A stretch of 38,013 bases of DNA from Nanobdellota archaeon (GCA_018817005.1 JAHIUF010000010.1:1-38013), one strand, 5' to 3'. Shown: positions 15,132 to 23,049, numbered from the stretch's first letter. A program made the numbers and translations. The notes: generated by a model not told the origin, from the letters alone.

Positions 15132-16397
15132 ATGAACCCAACAAACATACAAGCATGCCCTGGAGTAATAACCGCACTAGAAGATATAACAAACCAAAAA
15201 AACACAACAATAACAACAAAAGAGATAGAATACCTAGAAAAACAATGGCTGATAGAAACAATGAATGCCCTAGAATACAATCATATAAAACAAGAAACAG
15301 AAAAAATACCAGGAATACAAACCAACATAAATACTATCTCTGAAACAATTGGAGAATTATCAAGAGAGAAAGAAAAAGAAGAAACCAAAGGCACATACCG
15401 CCTGTTCAACAAAACAAAACAAGTAAGAGAAGAAGTACAAAGAGAAAGAAAAATAGAATACTACAACAAAGAAATAGAACAGCTAGAAACAAAAAGAGAA
15501 GACGGAGAAAAACAAATAGGAACACTTCTCGAAAAAGAAAAAATTATAAAACAATTCGTGAAAGCAGGAAAACAATATATACAAATAAGCGAAGAAGGAA
15601 AAAGAAAACTAAAAGATCTCAAACAAAGAGTACAACTGATAAACAAAGAAATAATAATCATAGGAGAACAAGACATAAGCCAATACTTAAAAGAAAAAAC
15701 AACAAAGACAAAAGAAAAAGAAGACCTTTTAACACAAAAAATAAGAGAAATAGAATCAAAGAACACAACACAAATGGAAGAAAACATGATCATGATAATA
15801 AAAAACAAAATAATTTCATCAAAATATAAAGAATTAGACACAAACCTATTACAAACCACAAACCTTGACATATTAAACAAAGGCAATCTCTACACACTCA
15901 AAGATAAGAAATTTCCATACCCAAAATATGGTATATTTAAAATCACCAATGAAAAGGAAGAATCAACATTCAAAGTAAAAATTCTCAAACAAGGCAGGAA
16001 TGGTTCATACAATAAATTAGCATTCACTTTATCAAACACCCCAAGCATATTAAAAGAAAAACTTTTTGAAAAAATAAAAAATTATTTTGAAGCAAATCCA
16101 TGCACAGACAATGACTGGGATTTTTCATTAATAGAAAAAACATATCTAATTGAAACAAACTTTAATCAAGGAGAGCACATAGTTAATTTTGAAATAGAAA
16201 ATGCTTGCATTCTGCCAAAGACAACAAAGGAAAAAATAGAGACTGCAAGAAATGATTTTGGAGAAGAAATTTACATGATAAACGAAATCAAAAGCTGGAC
16301 AGAAACAAACATCATAACAGAACCCTCAATAATAATAGGACTATACATAAAACAAGCATACCTAATAGACAATTTCATACCAGAAAAAATACTATAA
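15132..16397 (+). CDS. Hypothetical coiled-coil protein of the paralogous operon (copy B)
   Basis: The 421-aa protein is a paralog of the preceding gene with the same order of parts: 'GVITALEDITNQ', a helix ending 'KEIEYLEKQWLIETM', a coiled-coil hairpin (residues 45-145) turning at 'LFNKTKQVREEVQRERKI', and a wing-like 'QYIQISEEGKRKL'. The C-terminal half has 'LDTNLLQTTNLDIL', 'FPYPKYGIFKI' and the shared terminal module. The two proteins are moderately similar throughout, but the last 60 residues are almost identical, suggesting gene conversion. It lies 15 bp downstream of copy A without a separate promoter. Confidence 0.6.
   Translation: MNPTNIQACPGVITALEDITNQKNTTITTKEIEYLEKQWLIETMNALEYNHIKQETEKIPGIQTNINTISETIGELSREKEKEETKGTYRLFNKTKQVREEVQRERKIEYYNKEIEQLETKREDGEKQIGTLLEKEKIIKQFVKAGKQYIQISEEGKRKLKDLKQRVQLINKEIIIIGEQDISQYLKEKTTKTKEKEDLLTQKIREIESKNTTQMEENMIMIIKNKIISSKYKELDTNLLQTTNLDILNKGNLYTLKDKKFPYPKYGIFKITNEKEESTFKVKILKQGRNGSYNKLAFTLSNTPSILKEKLFEKIKNYFEANPCTDNDWDFSLIEKTYLIETNFNQGEHIVNFEIENACILPKTTKEKIETARNDFGEEIYMINEIKSWTETNIITEPSIIIGLYIKQAYLIDNFIPEKIL
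16206..16346 (+). repeat. Near-identical 141-bp coding repeat, copy 2
   Basis: Second copy of the segment at 14925-15065, offset by 1281 bp. It encodes the conserved 'ILPKTTKEKIETARNDFGEE' module in the same frame. Confidence 0.85.
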
Positions 16398-16407
16398 AAC
16401 CAATAAA

Positions 16408-17280
16408 ATGACACAAGAAAATCAAACATTCATCGGAAGCTTTCCAATAAACGAGTTTATATCACCTGCAAAAGGAACAAATAAAGAAATAGAAACAATA
16501 GAAAAATTAATCCAAGAAAACGAAGAAATGGAAACAAACCTAACAAGAAAAGTACGTGTTGGAGACAATCAATTCTCAGAAGAAAAAATCTCACCAATAC
16601 TGACATTTGAAGGAAAAACATTTTGTAAATTAAAACAAGAAATTTATAATTTAAAATTTGGAGAAATTGACTTATCATTCCTAACAGAATCAAGATATCT
16701 TGATAAGAAAAAAGATGGTGAAATAAAATCATATAAACTACCAATATTTGCAGTTCGAAATTTATTTTGTGAAAAAATAGATCCCATTCATTTCAAATAC
16801 GAAGAGTTCATCATTAAGTATAAAAAACAAAATACATACAACCACTTTTTAATCAACAATTATTTATCCAAAACCATCCATAACTTCATAAATCAAGCAA
16901 ACGAATTATTTGCAATAATAAAAGAACATGAATATGGATTTCAATCAACTAATGGCGTTTACGCAGATTGTTATAGCTATAGGATAAAACCGCAACCAAA
17001 AGCTATACAAAAAGAATTAAGTAAATATGACGATGAAGTATTTTTTGTCGACCATCAAGTAATCGTTCCGATAAAAACAAAACAAAAAATCTTTTCTGCA
17101 GCGCAAAAAGATTTTAAGAAAGAAGACTTATACTTAATAACAGAAATAGAAAAAGACGACTGGAACGAAGAACAAGTCATATACGAAAAACCTGCAATAA
17201 TCGTAGGCGAGTATCATGATAAATTCTTCCTAATAGACGCATTTCAACCAGAAAAAGTAAAACAATTCTTAAAAAGATGA
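16408..17280 (+). CDS. Hypothetical protein of the paralogous operon, no coiled coil
   Basis: The 290-aa protein has the short architecture of the first operon gene. It contains 'IGSFPINEFI' near the N-terminus, a core 'KFGEIDLSFLTESRYL', 'YKLPIFAVRNLF', and the terminal module 'VIVPIKTKQKIFSAAQKDF...LYLITEIEKDDWNEEQ...KPAIIVGEYHDKFFLIDAFQPEKV'. The middle (about 110-200) is helical and poorly conserved. No enzymatic motif is visible. It begins 10 bp after the previous stop and its own stop overlaps the next start (ATGA), so translation is coupled. Confidence 0.6.
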   Translation: MTQENQTFIGSFPINEFISPAKGTNKEIETIEKLIQENEEMETNLTRKVRVGDNQFSEEKISPILTFEGKTFCKLKQEIYNLKFGEIDLSFLTESRYLDKKKDGEIKSYKLPIFAVRNLFCEKIDPIHFKYEEFIIKYKKQNTYNHFLINNYLSKTIHNFINQANELFAIIKEHEYGFQSTNGVYADCYSYRIKPQPKAIQKELSKYDDEVFFVDHQVIVPIKTKQKIFSAAQKDFKKEDLYLITEIEKDDWNEEQVIYEKPAIIVGEYHDKFFLIDAFQPEKVKQFLKR

Positions 17281-18134
17281 CTGTGCAAAACAAAGTGCAA
17301 ATAGGCGAAACAATACTCGAAAATATTTTAACAACCACGTATGAAAAAGACCCGGAATTATTGGAAGAAACAGAGCGGTTGAAAAAGGATTGCGGATACG
17401 AAGCAGTCAATAGAAGCCTAAATTTTGAAGATGAATTCATAGAACTCGCCAGAGAAATAAAAATTAATATGAACTACCCACAAATAGATATTTCTTTTCT
17501 GGCAAGATCAAGAGTTATAGATTATAAATATACTCAAATACAAGTACCAAGATTCACAGTACATAAATTATTCGAAAAAGAAAGAGAAAAAATAGTATCT
17601 ACAAATGGGACTATAGAACAATCAGTTTACGAAAAAGCATCAAACATATTCATGATTGAGTTTAAGAATGCACTATACTTACAAACCCCTTCGCCTCGAA
17701 AATTTGAGGAACAACTACAAAAAAGTACAGAACCATATTATTACAAAGAAAATGATTTAAAAGGGAAGTTGAAAAAAGAGTTTAAAAAAAATAAAAAAAA
17801 ACTCATAACTAAATACAAAAAAATAAGTGATCGCCATGATGGCAGATATGATGAATATTACTCACTTGAATTTAAACTTGAATTTAAAGGAATAATGGAT
17901 TTTAAAGCAAGAAAAAAATTAGAACAAAGCTTAGAATACTTCAATAAAGACAAGCTGTATATCATAACAGAACCAAAAGAAGAAGATTGGAAAACAGGAG
18001 AGATAAAAACAAGTCCATCTATTCTAGTTGCAGAGTTCAAGAATAATATTTATTTCATAACACAATTCGAGACAAAACAAATAGACAATTACAAAAAAAT
18101 AACTAATTATTTAGAAAAACAAAAAAAATTCTAA
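17277..18134 (+). CDS. Hypothetical protein, last member of the paralogous operon
   Basis: The 285-aa protein starts 'VQNKVQIGETILENIL', similar to 'IKIGEFILNKYL' of the first operon gene. It has 'NYPQIDISFLARSRVID', 'IQVPRFTVHKLF' and a terminal module 'KARKKLEQSLEYFNKDKLYIITEPKEEDWK...SPSILVAEFKNNIYFITQF'. The module is more diverged than in the other copies: the 'P-x-KTK' entry is replaced by 'FKARKK'. The gene overlaps its predecessor by 4 bp and its stop overlaps the stop of the convergent prepilin peptidase gene. Confidence 0.6.
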   Translation: MTVQNKVQIGETILENILTTTYEKDPELLEETERLKKDCGYEAVNRSLNFEDEFIELAREIKINMNYPQIDISFLARSRVIDYKYTQIQVPRFTVHKLFEKEREKIVSTNGTIEQSVYEKASNIFMIEFKNALYLQTPSPRKFEEQLQKSTEPYYYKENDLKGKLKKEFKKNKKKLITKYKKISDRHDGRYDEYYSLEFKLEFKGIMDFKARKKLEQSLEYFNKDKLYIITEPKEEDWKTGEIKTSPSILVAEFKNNIYFITQFETKQIDNYKKITNYLEKQKKF

Positions 18135-18985
18135 AAGAAAAAAAATAACCAGTTTCCAAAAATAACAAGCAACAAAAAAGCAATGAAAAAACTGGGAATA
18201 AAAGGAATGCCAAACTTAATCTTAATATGCTTTAGTTTATGAGCTTTCTTAAGCCTTAAAAGTTTTTGAATCTGACCTTTAGAGATTCCTAAATCAGCAG
18301 GACCACAAATCTTCTTATTATTAATAAACACATCCTCCAAAACCCAATCACCCTCAGTCAAATCCTCAAGTAAAACATCCTTGACCATCGCAATATCTTC
18401 AACAACTTTGACAAAAATCCACAAATAAAAAGATAAAAAAACTAACGCAACAACCACTAAAACAGGCAGTTTCAAAAAATTAGGAACAAAAAAGAAGAGG
18501 ACAACACCTAAAAAACAAAGCAACAAAACAATTCTTCTAACAAAAATCAATTTACCAGAAACACGTTCCCGAAAAGCGAGTTTTACCTTTGAAAAATTTT
18601 TCAAAGCTAAAAAGAAAGTCCAAAACAAGCCATAAACAGCACCGACAAAAATAATATTTATGATGAAAATCAATAACAAAGGAATACCATCTGAAATATT
18701 TAAACCAATAAGAGCACCAAGACCCATAATCATCTTACTATCACCACCACCCCACTGACCAGAGTAATACATCAACATTGCAAGAAGAAAACAAGCTCCA
18801 AACCCCAAAACAGACCATAAAAAAGGGTGAATATCATGAGACACAATAGAAAAAATGAGTGAAGAACCAAGACCAACGCCAACAAGAGAAAAATTTAACC
18901 AATCAGGAACTTCCCTTGTTTTCAAATCTGAAATAGAACCAATGAGTAAGCCCAAGAAAGCAAAAACATGATTTAGTAATATCAT
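18131..18985 (-). CDS. Prepilin/prearchaellin peptidase, A24 aspartyl protease family
   Basis: The protein is a multi-span membrane protease. The first catalytic aspartate lies in 'GSISDLKTREVPDWLN', and the second is in 'GQWGGGDSKMIMGLGALIGL' (the GxGD motif). Six or so hydrophobic segments follow the family pattern. A C-terminal region with 'ITKGQIQKLLRL'-type helix (here 'ISKGQIQKLLRLKKAHK') precedes a last membrane span. It would cleave class III signal peptides of archaeal pilins or archaellins at the cytoplasmic face. The tracked start at 19033 lies upstream of the TATA element; ATG 18985 (MILLNHVFAFLG) is 28 nt from the TATA centre and fits a leaderless mRNA. No pilin gene is adjacent. 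Confidence 0.85.
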   Translation of the reverse strand: MILLNHVFAFLGLLIGSISDLKTREVPDWLNFSLVGVGLGSSLIFSIVSHDIHPFLWSVLGFGACFLLAMLMYYSGQWGGGDSKMIMGLGALIGLNISDGIPLLLIFIINIIFVGAVYGLFWTFFLALKNFSKVKLAFRERVSGKLIFVRRIVLLLCFLGVVLFFFVPNFLKLPVLVVVALVFLSFYLWIFVKVVEDIAMVKDVLLEDLTEGDWVLEDVFINNKKICGPADLGISKGQIQKLLRLKKAHKLKHIKIKFGIPFIPSFFIAFLLLVIFGNWLFFFF

Positions 18986-19007
18986 TAAAACACTTGCAAA
19001 CTGAAAA

Positions 19008-19020
19008 AATATATAAATGT
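19008..19020. promoter_or_regulatory. Single symmetric TATA element serving two divergent genes
   Basis: The sequence AATATATAAATGT reads as a TATA box in both directions. Its centre (about 19014) is 26 nt from the plus-strand ATG at 19040 and 28 nt from the minus-strand ATG at 18985. No second TATA is visible in the 54-bp gap. Both genes would be leaderless. Confidence 0.5.
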
Positions 19021-19039
19021 TATTCTTTTTCAAAAGAAC

Positions 19040-19732
19040 ATGGCACTACCAAACATTTCTGATTTAAACCCGTTAAAACCAAAGAAAACACTACAACACA
19101 TCGCAATAAATGGAAAAGAAGTGAACAACTGGAGTGAAGATGAAAACGCAACAGAAAAAACAACAGAGAAAAATATTGAGCAAATAGACAGATTCATTGA
19201 TTATCAAATAAAAACAAACCTGAAAGTTTTGACACTAAACATTTCTACAGAAACTGTTGAACAAATAAAAAGCCTTACAACATTCTTTGAAAAGCTAATA
19301 ACTGATGAAAGAATCAAAAAAAATAATATTAGAGTATTTATAATAGGACGCTGGTTTGATTTAGAAACCGACTTAATAGAAAATTTCAAAAGAATAATGG
19401 ATGACACAAAAGAGAATGAAAAACAATATTTGAACTTCTGCGTAAAATACGACGGACAAGAAGAAGTGCTAGGTGTGATAAAACTACTAACGAGAAAAGC
19501 AATGGCTGGAAAGATAGACCTTGATAAACTAGAAAAAAATAATGTAAAAGAAAACCTTTACACATCATATTTTCCACCACCAAACCTGATAATTGAAAAC
19601 ACAAAAAAATATTCAGGACTACTTCTTTGGGACTCAAAAGAAGCTGTAATATACTACACTCACAAGCACTGGTTGGAACTGAAAACAGAAGACATAACAA
19701 AAGCAATCGAATTCTACAATAAAGAAAATTAA
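19040..19732 (+). CDS. Degenerate cis-prenyltransferase (UppS-like) protein
   Basis: The 230-aa protein follows the undecaprenyl diphosphate synthase fold from end to end: 'HIAINGKEVNNW' where UppS has HVAIIMDGNGRW, then 'VLTLNISTE' (LTLYAFSSEN), 'IRVFIIGRW' and 'LNFCVKYDGQEEVLGVI' (LNIAANYGGRWDIV). Later come 'PNLIIENTKKYSGLLLWDSKEAVIYYTHKHW' fragments matching DLVIRTGGE...NFLLWQ..YAELYFT..LW. The catalytic aspartate, the following GNxR and both phosphate-binding arginines are replaced, so it is unlikely to synthesise polyprenyl phosphate alone. It may be a partner subunit, as in eukaryotic heteromeric enzymes (inference). It shares a bidirectional promoter with the prepilin peptidase. Confidence 0.65.
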   Translation: MALPNISDLNPLKPKKTLQHIAINGKEVNNWSEDENATEKTTEKNIEQIDRFIDYQIKTNLKVLTLNISTETVEQIKSLTTFFEKLITDERIKKNNIRVFIIGRWFDLETDLIENFKRIMDDTKENEKQYLNFCVKYDGQEEVLGVIKLLTRKAMAGKIDLDKLEKNNVKENLYTSYFPPPNLIIENTKKYSGLLLWDSKEAVIYYTHKHWLELKTEDITKAIEFYNKEN

Positions 19733-20775
19733 GAAAGAAGAGTCTTTAATAATTCTCCCAACTTATCCTCAAGAATAGAGGGAATAGCATCTACAATAAG
19801 CAAAGAATCGTAACCAGTATCCTTCGAGCCATAAGTGTGAACCAAAAAAATGTTTTTATCAGGAGAAATAGCTGCGATCGAATTTTTTATTTTAGAAGGA
19901 TGAGTAATTTTATAACCTAAAATACCTGTCATCTTCGTTTCGAACTCATCATGAGGAATAAAGAGATTTGGTATTTGAACATAAGAACTCATATGATTAG
20001 CAATACCTTCACGCTTAATTCGTGCAAAAGCAGATTTTTCTTCATCATTAATATTTAAACGAAAACCAGCAGTGGCATGAACAGTTTCATCAGAATAAAC
20101 TACATTAGCAGAATCAGAATAATACTTATTTGGCGAAAGCCCTTCAATTAACATATAAACATTTTTAAAATCAAAAAAGAATTTTGTCGGTTTGAAAGGC
20201 TTAAGAGACTTAAAATAATCTTCGTAATTAACAGAGTATTCAATTTTGAAATCTGCAATTGTAATCTCATCAAATACATCTTTTGCCGCCAATTCATTAA
20301 ATAATGCATCTAAACGATCGCCTGATTCATCGTATGAATAAGCCATTCCTGCCTTGATAAAACTTTTAGAAGAAATGTTCTCTAAAAAATCACTGAGTCT
20401 TTTTAATTCTCTGTTAAAATATCTTAAATCATCACCAGTTTGTATAGAACCAACATCTGAATTTAAATGATCTACTTTCCAAAAATCATAATAACCAGTT
20501 GTTTTAGCCCACTCTTCAATAACTTCGTGGATTTTCTCAGGTTTTTTACCCTTTTCAACCATTTTTAAAATATTTGAAATATCCTCGCTTTTCAAAGACA
20601 AAACTTCATCATCGCTCAAAATAACTTTATATGTGCCTTCATCTTCATCAGGAATTACAACCGGTGGTTTTCTCAAACTAAAACTATTCAATCTCAAAAA
20701 ATTCTCTGTTTCCAATTCCATATCATACTTGATTAGTTCAACTACAGATTCCTCAAGATCTTTCCTAAAAAGCAT
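19729..20775 (-). CDS. Hypothetical protein, 348 aa
   Basis: I do not recognise this protein. It is soluble and acidic, with an N-terminal helical region ('DLEESVVELIKYDMELETENFL'), a middle region of about 140 mixed residues, and a C-terminal part 'YVQIPNLFIPHDEFETKMTGI' and 'HPSKIKNSIAAISPDKNIFLVHTYGS'. That part loosely recalls the terminal module of the 13-18 kb family (P-x-K-x-K-x-x-I-x-x-A followed by a beta strand), though I cannot prove homology. It is the last gene of the minus-strand membrane-paralog run but has its own TATA-like CATTTTTATT 30 nt upstream. Its stop overlaps the cis-prenyltransferase-like gene by 4 bp. Confidence 0.55.
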   Translation of the reverse strand: MLFRKDLEESVVELIKYDMELETENFLRLNSFSLRKPPVVIPDEDEGTYKVILSDDEVLSLKSEDISNILKMVEKGKKPEKIHEVIEEWAKTTGYYDFWKVDHLNSDVGSIQTGDDLRYFNRELKRLSDFLENISSKSFIKAGMAYSYDESGDRLDALFNELAAKDVFDEITIADFKIEYSVNYEDYFKSLKPFKPTKFFFDFKNVYMLIEGLSPNKYYSDSANVVYSDETVHATAGFRLNINDEEKSAFARIKREGIANHMSSYVQIPNLFIPHDEFETKMTGILGYKITHPSKIKNSIAAISPDKNIFLVHTYGSKDTGYDSLLIVDAIPSILEDKLGELLKTLLS

Positions 20776-20837
20776 TAGATGAGAGAGAAATAAATTAAAG
20801 AATAAAAATGTTTGGTTTTAACAAAATTTACTTATAA

Positions 20838-21332
20838 TCACTTATAAAGATGAAGTGTCTTTAAGAATCCTTGAAGCTTAGTATCAGTTTTCAAATCTTC
20901 CCTTAAACCCTTGTAGGCCGCAAATCCTCTATCAACAAGGTTGGTTGTAAGAGCAAACTTTAAACATTCAGCTCCTTCGCCAAAAAATTGTTTTACAATA
21001 ACATAAGTAAATGAATGAATCGCAGAAACCCCGAAACCAATAGCTTGACCTGCAACCTCCGATGCTGTTTCAACCCTATTCATTAAAGGTGTGTAATCTG
21101 TCTTTTTCATGATTTTCTTTGTAAAAGATTTATCCTCGGAAAGACCATTAGTTATATTATCATGACAATGCTTTATCTGTGAATATATGCAAAAAGGCGT
21201 AATAAGTCCACGTCCAAAACCAACTGCAAAACCAATCCCTGCAGAAGCAGAAACATGGCCTGCAGTATTCAAGCCAGCTCTAATTTTATCAGACAGGCCC
21301 TTTGAAATCTCTGCATTGTTTAAATCTAACAT
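20838..21332 (-). CDS. Small glycine-rich membrane protein, paralog family member 1
   Basis: The 164-aa protein has glycine-rich hydrophobic segments at about residues 26-50 ('GHVSASAGIGFAVGFGRGLITPF') and 95-115 ('AGQAIGFGVSAIHSFTYVIV'). It shares two blocks with the 22242-22922 protein: 'GLITPFCIYSQIKH' and, near the C-terminus, 'TTNLVDRGFAAYKG' (ATN-x2-D-x-G pattern). Both also begin MLDLNN or MLNPNY. The GxxxG-rich segments suggest oligomerising helices. No function can be assigned. It lies 6 bp downstream of the next paralog in one operon. Confidence 0.5.
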   Translation of the reverse strand: MLDLNNAEISKGLSDKIRAGLNTAGHVSASAGIGFAVGFGRGLITPFCIYSQIKHCHDNITNGLSEDKSFTKKIMKKTDYTPLMNRVETASEVAGQAIGFGVSAIHSFTYVIVKQFFGEGAECLKFALTTNLVDRGFAAYKGLREDLKTDTKLQGFLKTLHLYK

Positions 21333-21338
21333 TTTAAC

Positions 21339-21842
21339 CTATCTGTACCTATTATTTTTTGCTTCTTCCAGCTGCATCTTTTTGTAAGCTCTGGCTCCCT
21401 GGATGCCCATATCAAGAAAATTGGTGGCAGTGAATAAAGCCAATAACGCAAGAATTGCAGGTATAGCAGCCATACCAGCAGCAATTGTTACTCCAGTATA
21501 AGCAACCATTGCACCTGCATAACTAAGATCTCTAACTGTACTGACTTCTCCCGGTTTATGTCTTGAACCATTCACAAACCTGTTAGTCAGGAAGTGCATA
21601 TCTATCAATGCTTCTGTTGTACCTTTTATGGTGTCTGTGATACCATTATAAACTGCCTTGCCTGTTCCTTTAGCTACAACTCCAAGAACTTCTCCAAGAG
21701 AACTCATATCCTCATAGACATTACTTCTTTTTTCTTCCAACATCAATTTATTGCCGGTCACATCAATCCCTGAATATACTTTGTCAGCGATTATATCAAT
21801 AGTTGTTCCAATTTTTGATAACATTTTTTTCATTTTTTTCAC
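21339..21842 (-). CDS. Small glycine/alanine-rich membrane protein, paralog family member 2
   Basis: The 167-aa protein has a soluble amphipathic N-terminal half ('SLGEVLGVVAKGTGKAVYNG') and a strongly hydrophobic hairpin at about residues 108-145 ('LSYAGAMVAYTGVTIAAGM', 'IPAILALLALFTATNF'). It ends with 'ATNFLDMGIQGARAYKK', the same ATN-x2-D-x-G block seen in its two neighbours. A GGTGA ribosome binding site lies seven bases before the ATG. The operon spacing is 2 bp upstream and 6 bp downstream. Function unknown. Confidence 0.55.
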   Translation of the reverse strand: MKKMKKMLSKIGTTIDIIADKVYSGIDVTGNKLMLEEKRSNVYEDMSSLGEVLGVVAKGTGKAVYNGITDTIKGTTEALIDMHFLTNRFVNGSRHKPGEVSTVRDLSYAGAMVAYTGVTIAAGMAAIPAILALLALFTATNFLDMGIQGARAYKKMQLEEAKNNRYR

Positions 21843-21844
21843 CT

Positions 21845-22231
21845 TTATTTATTTTCTTGAATTCGTTTAACAGGAATCAATACCCTTGAACTATAAACGA
21901 AGCCTATAATTTTTTCATCAAATAACTTTTCAGATACAACTTGCTCTGGCAATCTTGAATCATAACAGTGAAAACAATTTTGAGGATTTGATTTAGACAA
22001 ATCCCTAAAACCAATTCGAGTTAAACCATCAAACAATTTTATATAATCAAGCTTGTAGCCAAGATAAACCTCAAAAGACGTCTTACCACCAGGCCAAAAC
22101 ATCAAATTAGAAAAGCAATCATACATATCTTTTTTCAATTGCTTATTTGACTTTTGTTCTTCATTTTTCTTTTTCTTCTCTTCTTTTTTAATAACATCCA
22201 TGATTGTTGATTTATTTCCAAAAAAACTCAT
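21845..22231 (-). CDS. Hypothetical protein, 128 aa, within the membrane-paralog operon
   Basis: This soluble protein has a lysine/glutamate-rich helix (residues 14-35) and then a mixed region with 'YDCFSNLMFWPGGKTSFEVYLGYKLDYI' in segments and 'NPQNCFHCYDSRLP'. It ends in 'FVYSSRVLIPVKRIQENK'. The closing 'V-L-I-P-x-K' strand looks like the point where the terminal module of the 13-18 kb family begins, so it might be a shortened relative; this is weak. It sits 10 bp after one paralog and 2 bp before the next, clearly in the same transcript. Confidence 0.5.
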   Translation of the reverse strand: MSFFGNKSTIMDVIKKEEKKKKNEEQKSNKQLKKDMYDCFSNLMFWPGGKTSFEVYLGYKLDYIKLFDGLTRIGFRDLSKSNPQNCFHCYDSRLPEQVVSEKLFDEKIIGFVYSSRVLIPVKRIQENK

Positions 22232-22241
22232 TTTTTTACCT

Positions 22242-22922
22242 TTAGTTCTTGTTTTTATTTTTCTTAATATGATTTTTTACTGCCCATAAACCATGTGTCA
22301 AGCCTCTTGAAAAATTAACAGATTTTTGCAACCCGGAGTTTTTGTATGCTTTAGAAATCTTGTCAGTTATGTCATGCACTTTTTCAGCAGTTTTAAAATA
22401 TAACCCTTTGGCTTTTCCTAAGACATCATTCTTTTTGCAGTATTGTATTCCAACATCAGCGATGTTTGTTGCAACTGCAACTTTTGCAAATGTGCCAAGT
22501 CCTCCTGTCATTGCTGTTTCTGTCAATGCAAGACTGTATCCTAAAATAACAGTTAGAGTTTGTGCTCCGCATTCTAATAGTCTTTGGTTTTTTTCTTCAC
22601 GACTCATGGCTTTTTGCGAGTCCCATTTGTTATTAGAATTTTCTTCGAGTGCAATAAGATTGTCACCTAATTTTTTTCCTTGTGAATATATTGCGAATGG
22701 CGTTAGTATTCCTTGCACTGTGCCTTTTGTTAAGGCATAACCTGTTTTTACTAGATTACCTAATGTTTTTGTTGTTGTTTCAACTGTTTTTTCAGTTGCT
22801 TTGTTCAGATAATCACAAGCGTCATTGTAGATTGTTGCAAGGCTTTGAACTCCTTCGTTTAGTCCTCTGACAAGATTATCAGATATTGTGTTTTTTTGCT
22901 TTAGATAGTTTGGATTTAACAT
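22242..22922 (-). CDS. Small glycine-rich membrane protein, paralog family member 3 (operon leader)
   Basis: The start is ATG 22922 (MLNPNYLKQ), not the GTG at 22931 which lies inside the GGTGA ribosome binding site. The 226-aa protein has an amphipathic threonine-rich helix (about residues 35-65), then 'TKGTVQGILTPFAIYSQGKKLGDNL', a hydrophobic pair ('LTVILGYSLALTETAMTGGLG'), and 'VAVATNIADVGIQYCKKN'. The 'G-I/L-x-TPF-x-IYSQ' and 'ATN-x2-D-x-G' blocks tie it to the 20838-21332 protein. It is first in a five-gene minus-strand run. Its promoter carries the AGTGAT element. Role unknown; small helical pairs of this type could be pore- or vesicle-related, but nothing in the sequence proves that. 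Confidence 0.55.
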   Translation of the reverse strand: MLNPNYLKQKNTISDNLVRGLNEGVQSLATIYNDACDYLNKATEKTVETTTKTLGNLVKTGYALTKGTVQGILTPFAIYSQGKKLGDNLIALEENSNNKWDSQKAMSREEKNQRLLECGAQTLTVILGYSLALTETAMTGGLGTFAKVAVATNIADVGIQYCKKNDVLGKAKGLYFKTAEKVHDITDKISKAYKNSGLQKSVNFSRGLTHGLWAVKNHIKKNKNKN

Positions 22923-22957
22923 ATTATTCACCTTTTTTTATTTAAAAGTTATTAGTA

Positions 22958-22986
22958 GTATTTAAATATTTCGGTTTTTAATCACT
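22958..22986 (-). promoter_or_regulatory. Promoter with AGTGAT element for the membrane-paralog operon
   Basis: Minus-strand AGTGATTAAAAACCGAAA leads into TATTTAAATA. The hexamer (22986-22981) is centred 20 bp upstream of the TATA centre (about 22964). The leader is about 15 nt with GGTGA. Confidence 0.55.
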
Positions 22987-23009
22987 TATAAGTAATAACG
23001 TGCTAAGAA

Positions 23010-23022
23010 AACATTTATAAAC
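23010..23022 (+). promoter_or_regulatory. TATA box of the L7Ae ribosomal cluster
   Basis: ACATTTATAAACA lies about 112 nt upstream of the L7Ae ATG. Transcription should start near 23042, giving an unusually long leader of roughly 85 nt for this genome, where most mRNAs look leaderless. Confidence 0.5.
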
Positions 23023-23049
23023 ACAATATTTTTCCAAAACAATACCAGT

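Noticed and set aside
13757-15886. Long minus-strand frames (157, 174, 141 aa) opposite the coiled-coil genes
   Set aside because: They are phenylalanine/serine/isoleucine-rich shadows of A-rich coding sequence, lacking promoters and ribosome binding sites.
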